In this document: positions 27,500-40,376 of the stretch, in pieces
How the letters are laid out: the number at the start of each line of letters is the position of its first letter
Position numbering within the stretch: the first letter of the stretch is position 1
Assembly: GCA_023512835.1 (NCBI GenBank)
Contig: CM042087.1
Coordinates: 41,296,517-41,360,516, forward strand
Reading direction: 5' to 3'
Source: Taxillus chinensis
Lineage: Eukaryota > Streptophyta > Magnoliopsida > Santalales > Loranthaceae
Length of the DNA: 64,000 nt
Notes under the pieces: model-generated
The model's database searches: none
What the model was told of the DNA's origin: nothing
Seen by the model: only the letters and a program-made list of their open reading frames with translations
Translations under genes and position numbers: made by a program

Positions 27500-28441
27500 G
27501 TTTTTTTTTTATTTAACTAAAACGTTAACAAATTATGGCTTTTAGTATGCATTTGTAAAAACTTTAGTAAACTATGAGAGGAGAAAGGGATATCCAAGTA
27601 CACATTTTAGCTAAATTATGCATATGTAGTTTCTCATAATTATTTTTATAAATTATTTTTAAATTTAAATTTAATTCTCTCAAAAGTTTTAAATAGTTTT
27701 TTTACTTTTTATCTATTTTATTATTTGAGTCTACCAATTTTTTTCTTAATTTTTATAAAATATAATTTTTAAAAATACATGCTTTTTAAAATACAATCTG
27801 ATAAACTTTAATAGAATTCAGAAAATAAAATATAAAAACTAAAACTCATATTAAACATGTCTCAAATGCTTGAAATAAATTATAGAAAAATTTATCTTTT
27901 GTTTTTTTTTCTTAATCTTAATATCTAATGAAATAAATTAAATATTTGAATTAACTATAATCCTATTTAGTTTATACTTATTTTAAAAAGGAAAATATTT
28001 TTTAATTAAAACCGACTCACGCCAATGCCACGAAACTATGGCCGATGTATATAATTTTATTTTATTTTATTATTATTTTTCGTATGATCTAGTATGTTAA
28101 AACATCAGTTAGTCATACAATAACGATTATATATAGCATTTATATCACCAAGGGAATGACATAATTCAATCATTTGATTTAATGCTATGTTATGATTTCA
28201 AGCCATTAAAATAAAACTGCTACATTAATATGAAATTGGATAAAAACTCAATGCAACCCAGTTCTGTGAAACAAAGGAGAAATTTTTGATAGGAAATCCC
28301 AACACACACGCAAGCCAATATTGGAATAGGACAAAATTGATTTAGAAAGCACAGATCGCATTGTCAAAATCTGCTTAAATGTCATAGAGCACGCGTAGTT
28401 GCTTTCATGGTAGAGCATTTGTTCCCCGAAGTAGCCTCACC
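27500..28441. other. Intergenic, Pumilio upstream to AVT1 3' end
   Basis: Very AT-rich DNA without open frames of interest. It holds the distal Pumilio promoter and, at its right end, the AVT1-like 3' UTR. No repeat family was recognised. Confidence 0.5.
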
Positions 28442-31400
28442 TCAACCCAAACTCTCAATAATTTTAGATAATGCCGAGTATGTTCCGAAGGTGGATGATA
28501 GCACTCCTATTGCAATTATTAATACACAGACTAACGCCTGCAAAATTAGCACACATATAAGCCACACGATTCACAAATTCTTGCTTTCTGAAGTTGTTGA
28601 AAACGTGTCACATTTGGACTATTGTTGGCCTTGTGAATAGACGACGGTTGTTATTATGTCGTCATACGACAGCGAGCATATTAATTGTCATAAGATCTAT
28701 CGGCGATACCTGAGAACGGGTTACTTTTCCCTTCAAGATTCTCAGAGAACAAGCACAAGGCAGTATCAGTGACTGCAATAAGAGATGATATCTTGTTTCA
28801 GTAAGATGTAAATCTTTTATGGCCCAAATCCTAAAGAAAAGAAATGGGAGGTCTCAAGACAACTCACTATCAGCATTGTAAGTAAAGATCCAATCAATGC
28901 CATCACCAGACCTACAAATTAATGATGTAGAGACTTGTTGGATACAAGGATCAAAGAAATATCCAGGAAAAAAAGGGGGGAGGATGCATGACAGAATGAC
29001 TGAAGTAGAGGGGGAGAGAATTATCTCACCGAAAAACGGGATGGTTAGGCCTACAATCAACGTGGATATCACCAATGTTGTTCTGATGAGGATGGAGTAG
29101 ATGTGGGATTTGTTTCTCGGTATCAACTCTTCCATACTCATAGACACTGGGATCATGGTCAAAGCATACGTAATTCTAAGTTAAGAAAACAAAAGTTCTG
29201 GAATAGTTAATGAATATGCAATTCTAAGTTAACAGTATGTCAAGGAGGACTATGTATCTAGCTCTTTTATAAATGTGATTGCAAATTATATAATGCCATC
29301 AATTCAAACATAAGGATATTTGGTTAATGGATTGACGACCTGCAAATGAAACAAATTGAACAACGTAAAGACAAGATTCCCAATATGCACAAAAACAGCT
29401 GCGGCATACCAAGAAAGAAAAAACATGAAAAGTCGATTGGAAAGGAAAGTAACCAACCAACTAGCAATGAACAAGGAAACATTTTGGGCATACCGTAGTC
29501 CAGACGGCAATCTTTGAAGCAACCAAATTATGGGGCATGTTTAAAGTGAATTGGGACCGCGTGAATTCACCGAACATCTTGTAGCCGGTCACAGCAACTC
29601 CAGCATACATCAACGTACAAATACCAAAACTGCAGAAGGAAAAGCTTTTATTAGAAGCCAAAAAAAAACGTACATACCAAATATTGACAATTCCATGTAT
29701 TTGAGGCAAGGTTAGCATGCAGTCCACAGAGTGTACGGTCAAATGTATGAAATTGTAGACAAGAGCATGGTGCAAATTGGGTTATCAATGACTTCACTAT
29801 AGATTCTCACCACCGTTACCTGCTTTCACTCCAAACATTGAGACAGAGAGAGTTGGAGTGGATGCACCCAAAAAGTTAAATTAAGAATATAAAATGGGTT
29901 TTAATCCTACCATACTGTAAAACAAAAATACATTCCTGGTCTCACCACAATGCACGTGTCTATGACTATAACATACCAAGTGAAAAGCACCAATGGGAAT
30001 TGGCTGGGTTTTTCCATTGAAGAATAAATGTTTGGGAGAACGGCATGTCCGGCATAGCAGTATCCATAGAGACCAATAGCAACGGGTAGAGTGGAGAGGT
30101 TTAGAGCGGTCCCTTCGTTGTGAAAGCCAACATCATCTATGAGGCCAGCCCAGATCAAGCAGAGGAATGCCGTTGCTGATGCAAGGACTCCACCAGCTGC
30201 AAGCACGAGGAACAACAATGATAGTTTCTGCGAGCAAATCAGGAGGAGTCTCGAGATTTCATTTGACAAAAACATTCACTACACCCACCGGATATGTAAC
30301 TGAGAACACTGAGGTCTCGGAGCCAAACGGTAGGAAGAACAACAAGAGTGGCAAGTAGTGCAAATAAATGGTGTGAGTTTAGATGAACTCCTGCCAGACT
30401 AAAATGTGCATTTGGAAATAACGACGAGAGATTGTCACCCTCCAGTATAATATATTCGATACAACAAGCCTGCAGAGACAAATGTTAGAATAGTTGGTAA
30501 AATTAAGAAGCTACGAAACTCGAAATCTTTGCTTTCAACTATGCCAATTAATTAATTTTTTTCCTGGAAAATGAAACAATTACAAAAGTTGTTGATTATT
30601 TAAGGAAAAGATCATGCATGCAGGTAATTATATGCATGGAACTTTCAAACTGATATGGCGGCGGCAGTGGTATTACAATATTGAAGCATATAATATATAA
30701 GAGAAACGATGCTGGTTTACTTACATATAGTTCCACGTATAATATTATCTGCGAACAAAAGAAACAGGACATGATCAGTAGCCCATAAATTAAAAAATAT
30801 AACCAAGGCCACGCATAGGCTCTTTAATTATTAACAATATTTAGGCTTTTTAATATATATATATATATAATAGTCTTATGTATATAACATTTAGTAATTG
30901 TACCGAAATCACAATTCTTCCGGCAGGACCAAATGCAGCTTGGCCAATGTCTGGATAGGTCTCAAGGCCCGGTTGACTGTCCAAGCAGTCGCGCAAGAGG
31001 ACTCCGGTGTAGAAAGAGAGCAACGCAAACGTTACCAGTACAGACAACCCAACCCATCCACCTTCTTTCGCGGCATAAGGGGTCGATAGAATTCCAACCC
31101 CACACAGAACATTCATTCCTGCACAACACATATATTAACCAACGTTTTATATATAACCCATGATTTTTATTCTATTCTAGTCGCTTTCAGGCTAAAATCA
31201 CACTTTTTTTTCCCATTAGTAATTTTTGTTAAAATTGACAAGGAAAATATGAAATTGTTTGTTACATGTTTTTGTCTTAGTTTCATAATATGAGTGTGAC
31301 AAGACATAGAATGCTTAGGTCCACAACGTGGTGCCATATGGTATAATGTGGATAGCCCAACTACGGGCCAGGCCCAGATGACCCCTGGTCAGATGCAAGT

Positions 31401-33003
31401 ACAGACAGCGGCACAAAAAGAGACAAAACATTCCCCACATGATTGTCCAAAAAAATATTTAAGAATTGCCCCGGGCTGGTCCACTGGAAGCGGGCAACGA
31501 CCGACAGGGCGGCTTCCTTCCTACTCCAAACTCCAAACACATACATTAAAATTAAAAATAAATCAAAATTGACGCCAATAATTTATTTTCCTTTAAAAAA
31601 AAGGTACAAAATTACTTGTTGTTGGGCCGCTAGTAATAAGAAAAAGGGGAAAATAAATAAATAAAAGAGAAACGCCTCATTTGATCCAATTAAACATAGG
31701 GTTCATTTATTTGGCGAAAAATAATTACTATGATATTTTTAAATTTTCAGAAAAATGATTAATATGATATTTATTATTTAAGATGATTCATAGAAAAAAA
31801 TATTCGAACAATGTCATGATGAAAGAAAATATTTTTTACAAACTCAAATATCTTCTTCTACAAAATTTAAAAAAAATAAAAATGTATAAGACTATATGCT
31901 AAATTATGGCGTGGTTAATGTCATCAAATTAAAATAGTCTTGGTCAATAAATACAATACTGTTGTTACAGTTTTAAGTTCATTAAAAACATATTTTATAT
32001 TAAAAACTCACATAAAATGTCATTATTAATTCATTGTGTATTTTTCTATTCCAATATTATTTTCATTATTGAGATGAAAGATCGATCGTTCTAGTGTTAG
32101 AAGTGCAGCTTATTAATGCAATTTCAAATCTTACGTCTCAACAATTTCATGATACGTATTCAATTTTTAATCTGTACGCACTTTAAATGTATACGATCTT
32201 TGACCAAATATTGTTAGATTAAGAAAACCTCAAGGACCAAGCCATATAGCCCAAAAAACCAGGGGAAAAGACGAGAGAAGAAGAAGAAGAAGAAGAAGAA
32301 GAAGAAGAAACTAAAACGCATTTGCATAGTAATTAAGTCAGAAGGGAAGGGGAAAAAAGTGATGATTTACTCACCGTTTATCACAGACTGCCCAAAGGAA
32401 CATTTACTAGTGGTTTGAAGCCCATGAGAAACTTTGGAGCCAGGCTTATGACCCTTCCGCAGATTGGATGACCCTCTTTCCAGGATTGAATGAACCAAAG
32501 TGTGAGAACTCCGTCTCTGTTGTTGTAGTTGTTCATCTCCTCCTACAGCCGTTGCTGGTAAGAATGGTTGTGCCAAACAAGTATTACTACTACTACCACC
32601 ACCACTACTTAGTATCTCTGGTGTATGCCTCCTTGTCAGCGTTGATGACAGAAACGAACTGCTTAATCTTGACAATGTGGGACTCCCCAAAAACCCAACA
32701 TTCGGAGACGGCACGCTAGTGTATGCGTCCATAGACTGCCTGAAAAATAAAATAACCAAATATGAAGATGAAAAGAACACATCGGTTCCATGGTGTCCTA
32801 CTAGGAGCAGTTGACCCATATAACCTGTAACTTTGAGGCCAGGAAGTGTTGTAAGAGTTGGTTTTGCTCTGCTGCCGATTCTCAGCCGAAAAATCGGAAG
32901 AATCCGAGTCACTACCACCATGATTCTTGACCACGAATCCATTTTCCCGGTCTTCCTCTTCACTCTCCGGGTACAAGTTCTGATCCGAAACAGAGCTCTT
33001 CAT
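28442..33003 (-). CDS. Vacuolar amino-acid transporter, AVT1C-like
   Basis: AAAP-family (Aa_trans) transporter; AVT1 proteins move neutral amino acids across the tonoplast. Exons 5'->3': 33003-32825, 32739-32375, 31118-30904, 30748-30725, 30469-30289, 30196-29977, 29629-29494, 29339-29320, 29169-29030, 28911-28868, 28772-28710, 28537-28442. They sum to 1683 nt, 560 aa plus stop, with phases consistent throughout. Residues 1-180 are a hydrophilic Ser/Glu-rich cytosolic tail. The transporter core starts at INGMNVLCGVGILSTPYAA. Later marks are GLYGYCYAGHAVLPNIYSSM, MSMEELIP and IPFFGLVMALIGSLL. The N-terminal pattern (WPQSYRQS, VPSPNVGFLGSPTLSRL) is that of AVT1A-D, closest from memory to AVT1C. 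Two microexons (24 and 20 nt) are present, and the intron after the 20-nt exon is U12-type AT-AC. Confidence 0.92.
29170..29319 (-). other. U12-type AT-AC intron of the AVT1-like gene
   Basis: The intron reads /ATATCCTTATG at its 5' end and ends GAATTAC/. A branch-site match TTTTCTTAACT places the branch A about 11 nt from the 3' splice site. ATATCCTT is the exact U12 AT-AC donor consensus. No GT donor restores the frame, whereas this choice gives NPLTKYALTMIPV, the family sequence. Intron length is 150 bp, between exons 29339-29320 and 29169-29030. Confidence 0.88.
32277..32310. repeat. (AAG)n microsatellite in an AVT1 intron
   Basis: Trinucleotide run in the intron after exon 32739-32375 of the AVT1-like gene. 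Confidence 0.9.
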
Positions 33004-33281
33004 TGTTCTTCGATAAATTGAGCTTTACAAGTATATCTGGGGTTTCAATTAACCACACCAATTAATAAGCACTGAATAGATTAGACAAAGCTCTAAGGAG
33101 AAAAAAATGGTTAATTATTAAAGTCAATGATTTATTTGTACACATACTTATTGGGCCTACGCACTCTCTACTCTACAACTGATGGTAGAAGGGTGGTATC
33201 AGATTAAGAAACTGTATCAGTGTATCATGTAGCTACTAGCTAGGCTCGTGTACAAACAAAAAATGAATCCAAATTCAAGGC

Positions 33282-33318
<37 letters not shown>

Positions 33319-35281
33319 TAGCATCAATCTCTATGAGGAATGCAGACTGTAACGGAGATTCTAGATATAAAATTGCGCACCTTGGGTGGAAGAAGAGAAA
33401 TAAAATATTATGGAATCGCTGGGAGTTGAGAAGATACATAAAACCTGCTATATTATTTATATTTTATACATATATAGAAACAGGTGAGAGCTCCCTGCAG
33501 GCTACAACTCCTGAACATGGAGGATGAATGCATGATGGCGACAGATTCTTCGGTATAAACCACCAAGTCTCAGTCAAGTCACAAGATACATAAAAATATT
33601 TAATGGTAAGCGCCATTTTTTTTTTTTTTTTTTTTGCTGGGAGCCACGACCGAACAGATAGCATTTTGCCGGGGGCCACGAACAGCGAGTTGAAATGATA
33701 ATATATATAAATATGAACACGAAACAATATTAAAACGGATACTTTTTAGGGATAATAACTATATATATATATATCTTAATGATGCCTGGTTACAAAAGGG
33801 GATGGTGCAATCTCACGGCGCCACCTCAGCCCGCCATTTTGCTGAGTTAGTTGGAAAAACAAACACATTTTGCAACCGCTCTCTATGGTTGCGTGACCCA
33901 TATAGCAAAGCTCATTACAAAATAGGTAGAACAAAAATCCTATTTTCCCCCATGTATAGAGTCTCACCGATGGGACATCAACGTGTTGATGAGCGGTGGC
34001 AGGTGGCGCCACCAAGCTCTCCGTGATCTCTCTCCTTACCTCCATCTCAAATTCTTATCACATAGGTTGTCTAATTTATTTTATTTTTTAAAATATAATT
34101 ATTTTTAAAAATTATAAATTCAAAGAAATTTACATCACTCGGAAATATTAAAAATTTTATTGAATTTACTGTTTTAAAAAATAATTATATTTTTAAAAAT
34201 AATACACTTAAACCAATCAAGCCCATAGCCATCACATTTAAATATTAACTTATTTTATTTTAAATTTATTTCTTATTTTATTCTGTGTCATGTTTCTTTA
34301 GGTTTTCTTATTTACGTGGCATTTCAGCTTGGCCACATCACCGCCACTTCATCACTCTTGGCTCATTTTTTGCTTAGTTATTCCTCTTGTCTGTTTCTAA
34401 TTTGCCACGTCATTTTCCAGGTCATCACCAAAATCTCATAATTGCCATGTCATCAGAGTAGCACCAATCCTGGCCTGTCATGTTGTAACTTGAATTTTTG
34501 TATTGTCAGATTGTTGCAAGACTTTCAGATATACCTCGTCATTAAAATATTTAAATGTCAATATCGAACTTCTATGAGCATCCATTTTTTTTGTTTAGTT
34601 GGTAATGGAGAAAGCTCTATTATATGTGTGTGTGTGTGTGTGTGTGTATAGAGAGAGATTCAAAATGAACAAAAAAACCAAACTCATTAAAACAAAAAAT
34701 AATTTTTTGAGTAAATTTAAAAATTCATAATTCTTTCCATAAAACTTTCATTGAAGTCAATATGTATTAAGCATTATGAAAGTGTTAATTTTTTTCATGT
34801 GTAATTGTATTCAAACCTAATAAAGCACTTTTTTTACCTTTTTTTGTTCAAATATACCTTTTTTGTTGGTATTGACTATATTTTCATTATTGTTTTCATT
34901 ACTTTTAACCATTTAAGTCAAACTTGTCGCAATAAGTCTCGTGAGTCCAAAGCTAATAATAAGTTCAAACAAAAATGAATTATGACATGATAATCCATAC
35001 AAAACAAGAACTCAACAACCCAAATGAAACGTAACTCTAATTCAAAACACAAATGTATTAGATCAACACAACTAACAAAAAAGAGAGCGCACACACTTCA
35101 TTGTATCTTCTTGAACATAGATTAATCCAAATTCATAAGTTAACGCTTACTAGAGTCATAAAACACAATTAACTCGTTTGGTACGCAAAAATGAATTTAA
35201 AAGAAATAAAATAAGTAAAGATATAAGATTGACATAAGGATCAAAATAAAAAAAATCATTACTTTCACTGTATTTAATATA
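33004..35281. other. Intergenic, AVT1 upstream region
   Basis: Holds the AVT1-like promoter and leader, not resolved further. Simple repeats are an (AT)n run near 33284-33315, a T-tract near 33619-33637 and a (TG)n run near 34625-34648. Open frames are short and domain-free. Confidence 0.5.
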
Positions 35282-35286
35282 CATGA

Positions 35287-35911
35287 TGTTGGGAAATTAT
35301 GTCTCATATCAGGAGAAAAAAAGAGAAGCCAAGAAGCTTATATGGTGAAGTAGACCCAAAATGTCACAACGCGTTTCAAAGCCGTGCGGACCGATGTGGC
35401 GAGCCCAAAGCAGATAATATTGTGACGTGCGGGTGGGTCTGCGCCTTGACCAGATCCTAACAAACTAGTATCAGAGCCTGATTGTCTCCGTCAGGTATTC
35501 CGTTATATCGAAAGTCTTTTCGGTGTAATCTGTGGCCGAGCAGCGTGTCCCGTAGTGTGCGGCGGTATCAGATTGGAATACAAATCCTTGTCTTCAGCTG
35601 ATCGAATCTGTCTGCTCTCAATCAGAATGTACATTGAGGGAGAGCTCCCATGACAGCCCACATGGTGGTAGCTCATCAGTTTCATAGGTGCGTCTCTAGC
35701 CTATGCTGTAGTTCGATATGTGACAAGGGAGAGATTGTTGGGAAATTATGTCTCATATCGGAAGAAAAAAGGAGAAGTCAATAAGCTTATATGGTGAAGC
35801 AGGCCCAAAATGTCACAACGCGTTTTAAAGCCGTGCGGGCCGATATGACGAGCCCAAAACGGATAATATTGTGACATGCGGGTGGGCCTGCGCCTTGACT
35901 AGATCCTAACA
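35287..35911 (+). mobile_element. TRIM (terminal-repeat retrotransposon in miniature), 625 bp
   Basis: Two 176-bp direct repeats, 35287-35462 and 35736-35911, both start TGTTGGGAAATTATG and end AGATCCTAACA, and differ at roughly a dozen positions. The first is followed by ACTAGTATCAGAGCC (35464-35478), a Met-tRNA-type primer-binding site. The second is preceded by the purine tract GACAAGGGAGAGA. Flanks CATGA (35282-35286) and CATAA (35912-35916) are a target duplication with one mismatch. The 273-bp interior has no coding capacity, so the element depended on other retrotransposons. Confidence 0.93.
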
Positions 35912-36034
35912 CATAATAATTAAAAGAAATTAACTAATATAACTACAAAAATATCCTCATGACTGTCCATCCACACTAACCCTTCCTCCCTTATTCAAGA
36001 CGTTGTAGTTGTAACGTGTTGCATTGATTGAGTA

Positions 36035-38587
36035 TGTAACGCCCCCAAATCTGGACTTCCAGACCGGGTGCGTTAGATAAATAAAATATTACAATTATAT
36101 GAATAGTAATCTATTACTCAACATAAATTCGATGGTTTATTTATTACATCAAGACTCATCACAAGATCTCTAAGGTTTAGCGTTTAGAGACTAGGTGTTG
36201 ATAACCCATTATAGTTTTACATGACATAAATACTACATGCATAATCTTCTTATGATTTTATTCCAAGCACTCTGGACACCATTATCCTAGTATCCTTGCT
36301 TTCTCCTAGTTCCCTGGGGTTTGAAACAAAACATGAAAGGAAATGAGCTCAAATAGCCCAGTAAGGTTAAAAGTAAGGGATAATATATGGAGAATAATCA
36401 ACTCATGGAAAAATAAGAATATCTACTCATATAGGTTCACCACCTAGATATCTTGCATAACTTGTTATCAACTGGATTGACACTCTCCAGTGATGTTCTT
36501 TACCCAATGCATTGGAGGTCTTCCTGGAACCACCCATAAACATATTGCCAAATATAAAACATATCTTCACAAACTTTCAAACAATCACATCAATGGTAAA
36601 TTTCAACGTAAAGGAAGATCTTGCGATAATAGCCCCGATAAGTAAAAGGGGTATTCACCATTCAATAAATTAGATTACCAATTTTCCAAGAAGTGCCAAA
36701 GAAAGTTAATTCTTCTTAAAATAATATTATAAGAAAAAAAAATCTTGAGATATAAATATAGAGAAGAAATAGAAAATGAATTTCCACGTCGGAGATCGTG
36801 GTAAGGAAAGAAGAGGGGATCCTTACTATCTTTTTGTCTTCCGCGTTTATAAACCTTGAAACAAAATTTAAAAGTTAATATTTTAGTTTGAATAAGAATA
36901 GTATATTCATAAATAATATATTGAGAGACATATATAAGTATATTATGGTGGAAAAACTTCTCATGATAATAATAATAATCTATACGTATACATATACATA
37001 TATAATATACATATATACTATACAATATACATATATATATTGAGGGGCAAAGCCATCCATAATATATATATGTATGAGGAGACTTAGCCTTCCATGGAAT
37101 AATAATAATCTATATACTCATATATACATATCATATACATATATATATTGAGGGGCAAAGCCATCTATAATATATATATGTATGAGGAGGCTTAGCCTTC
37201 CATGGAATAATAATAATTTATATATATACATATACGTATTGTTTAATAAATATACATATATATATTGAGGGGCAAGGTCATCCATAATATATATATATGT
37301 ATGAGGAGGAAGAACATGATTAATATATGCTTGAAATATTTACCTCTTGGAACTTCCAACAAGTGAGAGGAAGATTGAGAGAAGAGAAGGCTTGGAGGGC
37401 TATTGGGGTGTTAATAGAACTTTTTGGGAAGTATTTGGAGGAGAGTTTTGTGGCTTATTTGAATGGAGAGAGTGCTTGAGAAGGGAAGTGAGGCATGCTA
37501 TTTATAGGTAAGGTGGTAGGTGTAATAGTGTGAAAAATAGTGTACGAATTTGACTTTGGCATTAAATTAAATTATTTAAAAAATATATAATACTTTATTT
37601 TCCTCATATTATCTCTTATTAAAAACGTGGTTATCTCCTCCTATCATTTAAAAATGTTTTAAGACTTTTAAACCTAGAAGGTTCCTTTGGCATCAAAAGT
37701 CCACATTGGTGTACTCCCTACTAATTCAATTATAACGTTTTTAATTTTGTAGTTTTTGACAAATGGCCAATTGTATTGCATTAGTAACTCAAATATCTAC
37801 AAATGGGTACCAATTTTATAATTTTCACATGTGTATAACAAAAGTTATTGAATTTTAAAGTCATACTAAAATGTTTACCCGTTCACACTGAACCTATGTG
37901 TAGTATTTTAACTTCTGGAATTGATTGGCTTCATATTAAATTCTGAAATTTTTACACGTTTTAGCTAAGTGATAAAGGAACAAATGGGCTTTGGTTTCAT
38001 GTCAATTGGATCTGTATAACTCAAGTTATGAATTTTTGAATGGGACCTCCAGAATCTGCCTTATTCAAATTTTTGGGTCTTACCTATGTTTCATACTTTT
38101 GGTAAAGTTAAGGCTTGTAATACTTACTTACCCATAGTAATTTGGTTTAAGAAACTAAATGACATAATATATAGCATCTAAACTTTTTATGACGTATAAG
38201 AAATTATTTTATTTTTATAACGTATTTAATATTAACGCGGATAAAATAATATAATTGCGTAATCAATAAATAATAAAGTAAGATAACATTATATTCCATG
38301 ACTTCTTACTTTATAAACTTATAAAGTATAATATTATAAAACATTATTACATACACATACCTATTTATAACAATTCAAACAGATACTATTCATAACGGTT
38401 AGTTACTATTCTAACTGCTAGTTACTATTCTAACAGCTACTTACTAGTCACATGCTACTTAAATGACTATATTGGGTACTTATTTTTATTTTGATAATAT
38501 TTAAAATATTCTTTCTAACTATTTTTTAGTAATGACATTATTATTATTACTATTTAAGGAAGGGCTTAAATTTTTGCGGGTCTTACA
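36035..38587 (+). mobile_element. Solo LTR, 2553 bp, with perfect target-site duplication
   Basis: It starts TGTAACGCCC and ends GGGTCTTACA, so the termini are the inverted pair TGTAA/TTACA. It is flanked on both sides by GAGTA (36030-36034 and 38588-38592). No primer-binding site or coding domain lies inside, which fits a long LTR left by recombination between the two LTRs of a full element. Strand follows the TG...CA orientation and is otherwise arbitrary. The superfamily is unproven; LTRs of this size are usual for Ty3/gypsy elements. Confidence 0.82.
37022..37315. repeat. Minisatellite, about three units of 107-115 bp, inside the solo LTR
   Basis: Three units begin ATATATATTGAGGGGCAA at about 37034, 37142 and 37259, and each continues with TATATGTATGAGGAG. 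The first two also share CTTAGCCTTCCATGGAATAA; the third is cut short after GAGGAGGAAGAAC. Confidence 0.85.
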
Positions 38588-38592
38588 GAGTA

Positions 38593-40376
38593 GGTGTTTT
38601 GTATCTCAGCAATTTCAATAGAAATCTTCAACTCTCCATTTAGTCATCTTGATTCCCATTCAAGTTCAAGTTAAATCTTGCACGTAGATTCCTTTGAGGT
38701 TTTGAAGTTTTCAAAGCTTCCTAATTCATCGAACCCAAAAACGTAATCCACACAATTGCAAAATGATGGTTTTAGTAGGAGTGTCATCAATGATGGTGTA
38801 GGCATGTAATAGTTGGATAAGGAAAGATGGTTGATATGAGGAAAAAGATAATAAAAAAAAGATTCATTACGTAAATAAACTTTTTTAAACATGGTATATG
38901 GAAAATAGATTTATTCTTGCGCGATGGATATAATATTTTATGAAGAATGATTGATTTCTTTCATATTTATGTGTAAATTAATACGGGGAAAAAATAAAAG
39001 TTGATTTTTTTATCGTATGATCGTATTTTATTAAATTTATTTATAAGAAAAAAACTTTTTTTTATGGATGTCAGTAAATTTTGCTAGGATGAATTATAGT
39101 TTATCCCACAACTGTTTAAAATGTTACACATATAATCCACAATTTGTTTTTTCTAAAACCTCAAAAATCCAAAAGGGGTGATCATCAATCATCACGGATT
39201 CACGGTCTCTCTAATCTTATTTTAAAAAAAAAAAAAAAGTCTCACTGGAGAGCGTAGTTAATTATTGGCTAACAATTGTTATAAAATTCAGTGGGACACC
39301 CATAGACGGTGATATGCAAAGGCGATTATATTATATAATTTACAAGGCTGGTTGAACAGTTGATCTGTTTATGTATGCAAACATGCATGCAGGGTTTTTT
39401 TTTTTTTTTTTTTTGTACAAAAACCTGCTGGCCGGGCTTATCAAAACCCAATTCGATGATGATGGATTGATGAGCCCTTAATTATTATTTTTATCTTGAC
39501 TACGGCCGACACCTTCACGTCGTCTCAAATGAATTTGTTCGCCACAATCAAACAATGCCACAATAAATAAATACGAGCCCGGAAATTAAGAAAATTAAAT
39601 TAATTTATTATATATTTATTTTATTATTTTAATTGTGAATTAATATTTACCTTGACTTCTTATTTAGAAATTAGAATCATCCAGGAAAGTCGTTACGTCT
39701 CACCTTTCAGCCCAATATTTTTATAATATTTATTATTAAGAAATAAATTTTGTTAATTCATTTACCGTATTAATTTGATAAATAACTATTATGAAAGAAA
39801 GATTAAGGACATAATTTAAAATAACAAGTGAAGTAATATGTTCTTTAAAAATATCAGTCATTAATCTTCAGATGAACAATTAAGATAGTTATGAGTTTTT
39901 AAAAATTATCTACTAATAATTATGGTGGGAGTTAAAATCCATAATTAATTAGTTTCAATTTGTCGTCAAAAAGTTAAACTTTAAAATAAACAAGATGGTT
40001 CCACAATAAACAAGTACGTTCTCGAAATTTGTTGAATTTTTTAAATAAAATTTTGTGAGATATTGTAATTCTTTTAAAAGATAATGCAACTGCATTGGGC
40101 GCAATGAAAAAGTATTGATAAATTGTGTACTAAAATATTAAATAGAAGATAAGATCAAAAGAATGTGTGATGCGTTTGTGTTTATCGAATACGAATGAAG
40201 GAGGGGGTATGAATGGTTTACACGACCGGAAGCCGCATCTCATGAGTGTGACTGTGACACGCGACGACTGACGAGTGACGGCGACGGGTAGGAACGTGTG
40301 GCGCCATGGACGAATGGAGACGTATTACAGTACCGCTTCGGTATTCATCGACCACAAATTTAAACTTAACAAAAAG
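38593..40376. other. Intergenic, no gene seen
   Basis: AT-rich DNA with a T-tract at about 39392-39413. A short GC-richer patch (40218-40340) has small open frames on both strands, none with a recognised domain. Confidence 0.5.

Noticed and set aside
29320..29345. Frameshift or pseudogene call at the AVT1 exon after TT...NPLTK
   Set aside because: An AT-AC U12 intron restores the exact family sequence, so no break is needed.
36675..37025. 116-codon frame in the solo LTR
   Set aside because: Low-complexity Tyr/Ile-rich translation of AT-rich repeats.
37022..37315. Regularly spaced repeats considered as a CRISPR array
   Set aside because: Units of about 110 bp without unique spacers, inside a plant LTR; this is a minisatellite.
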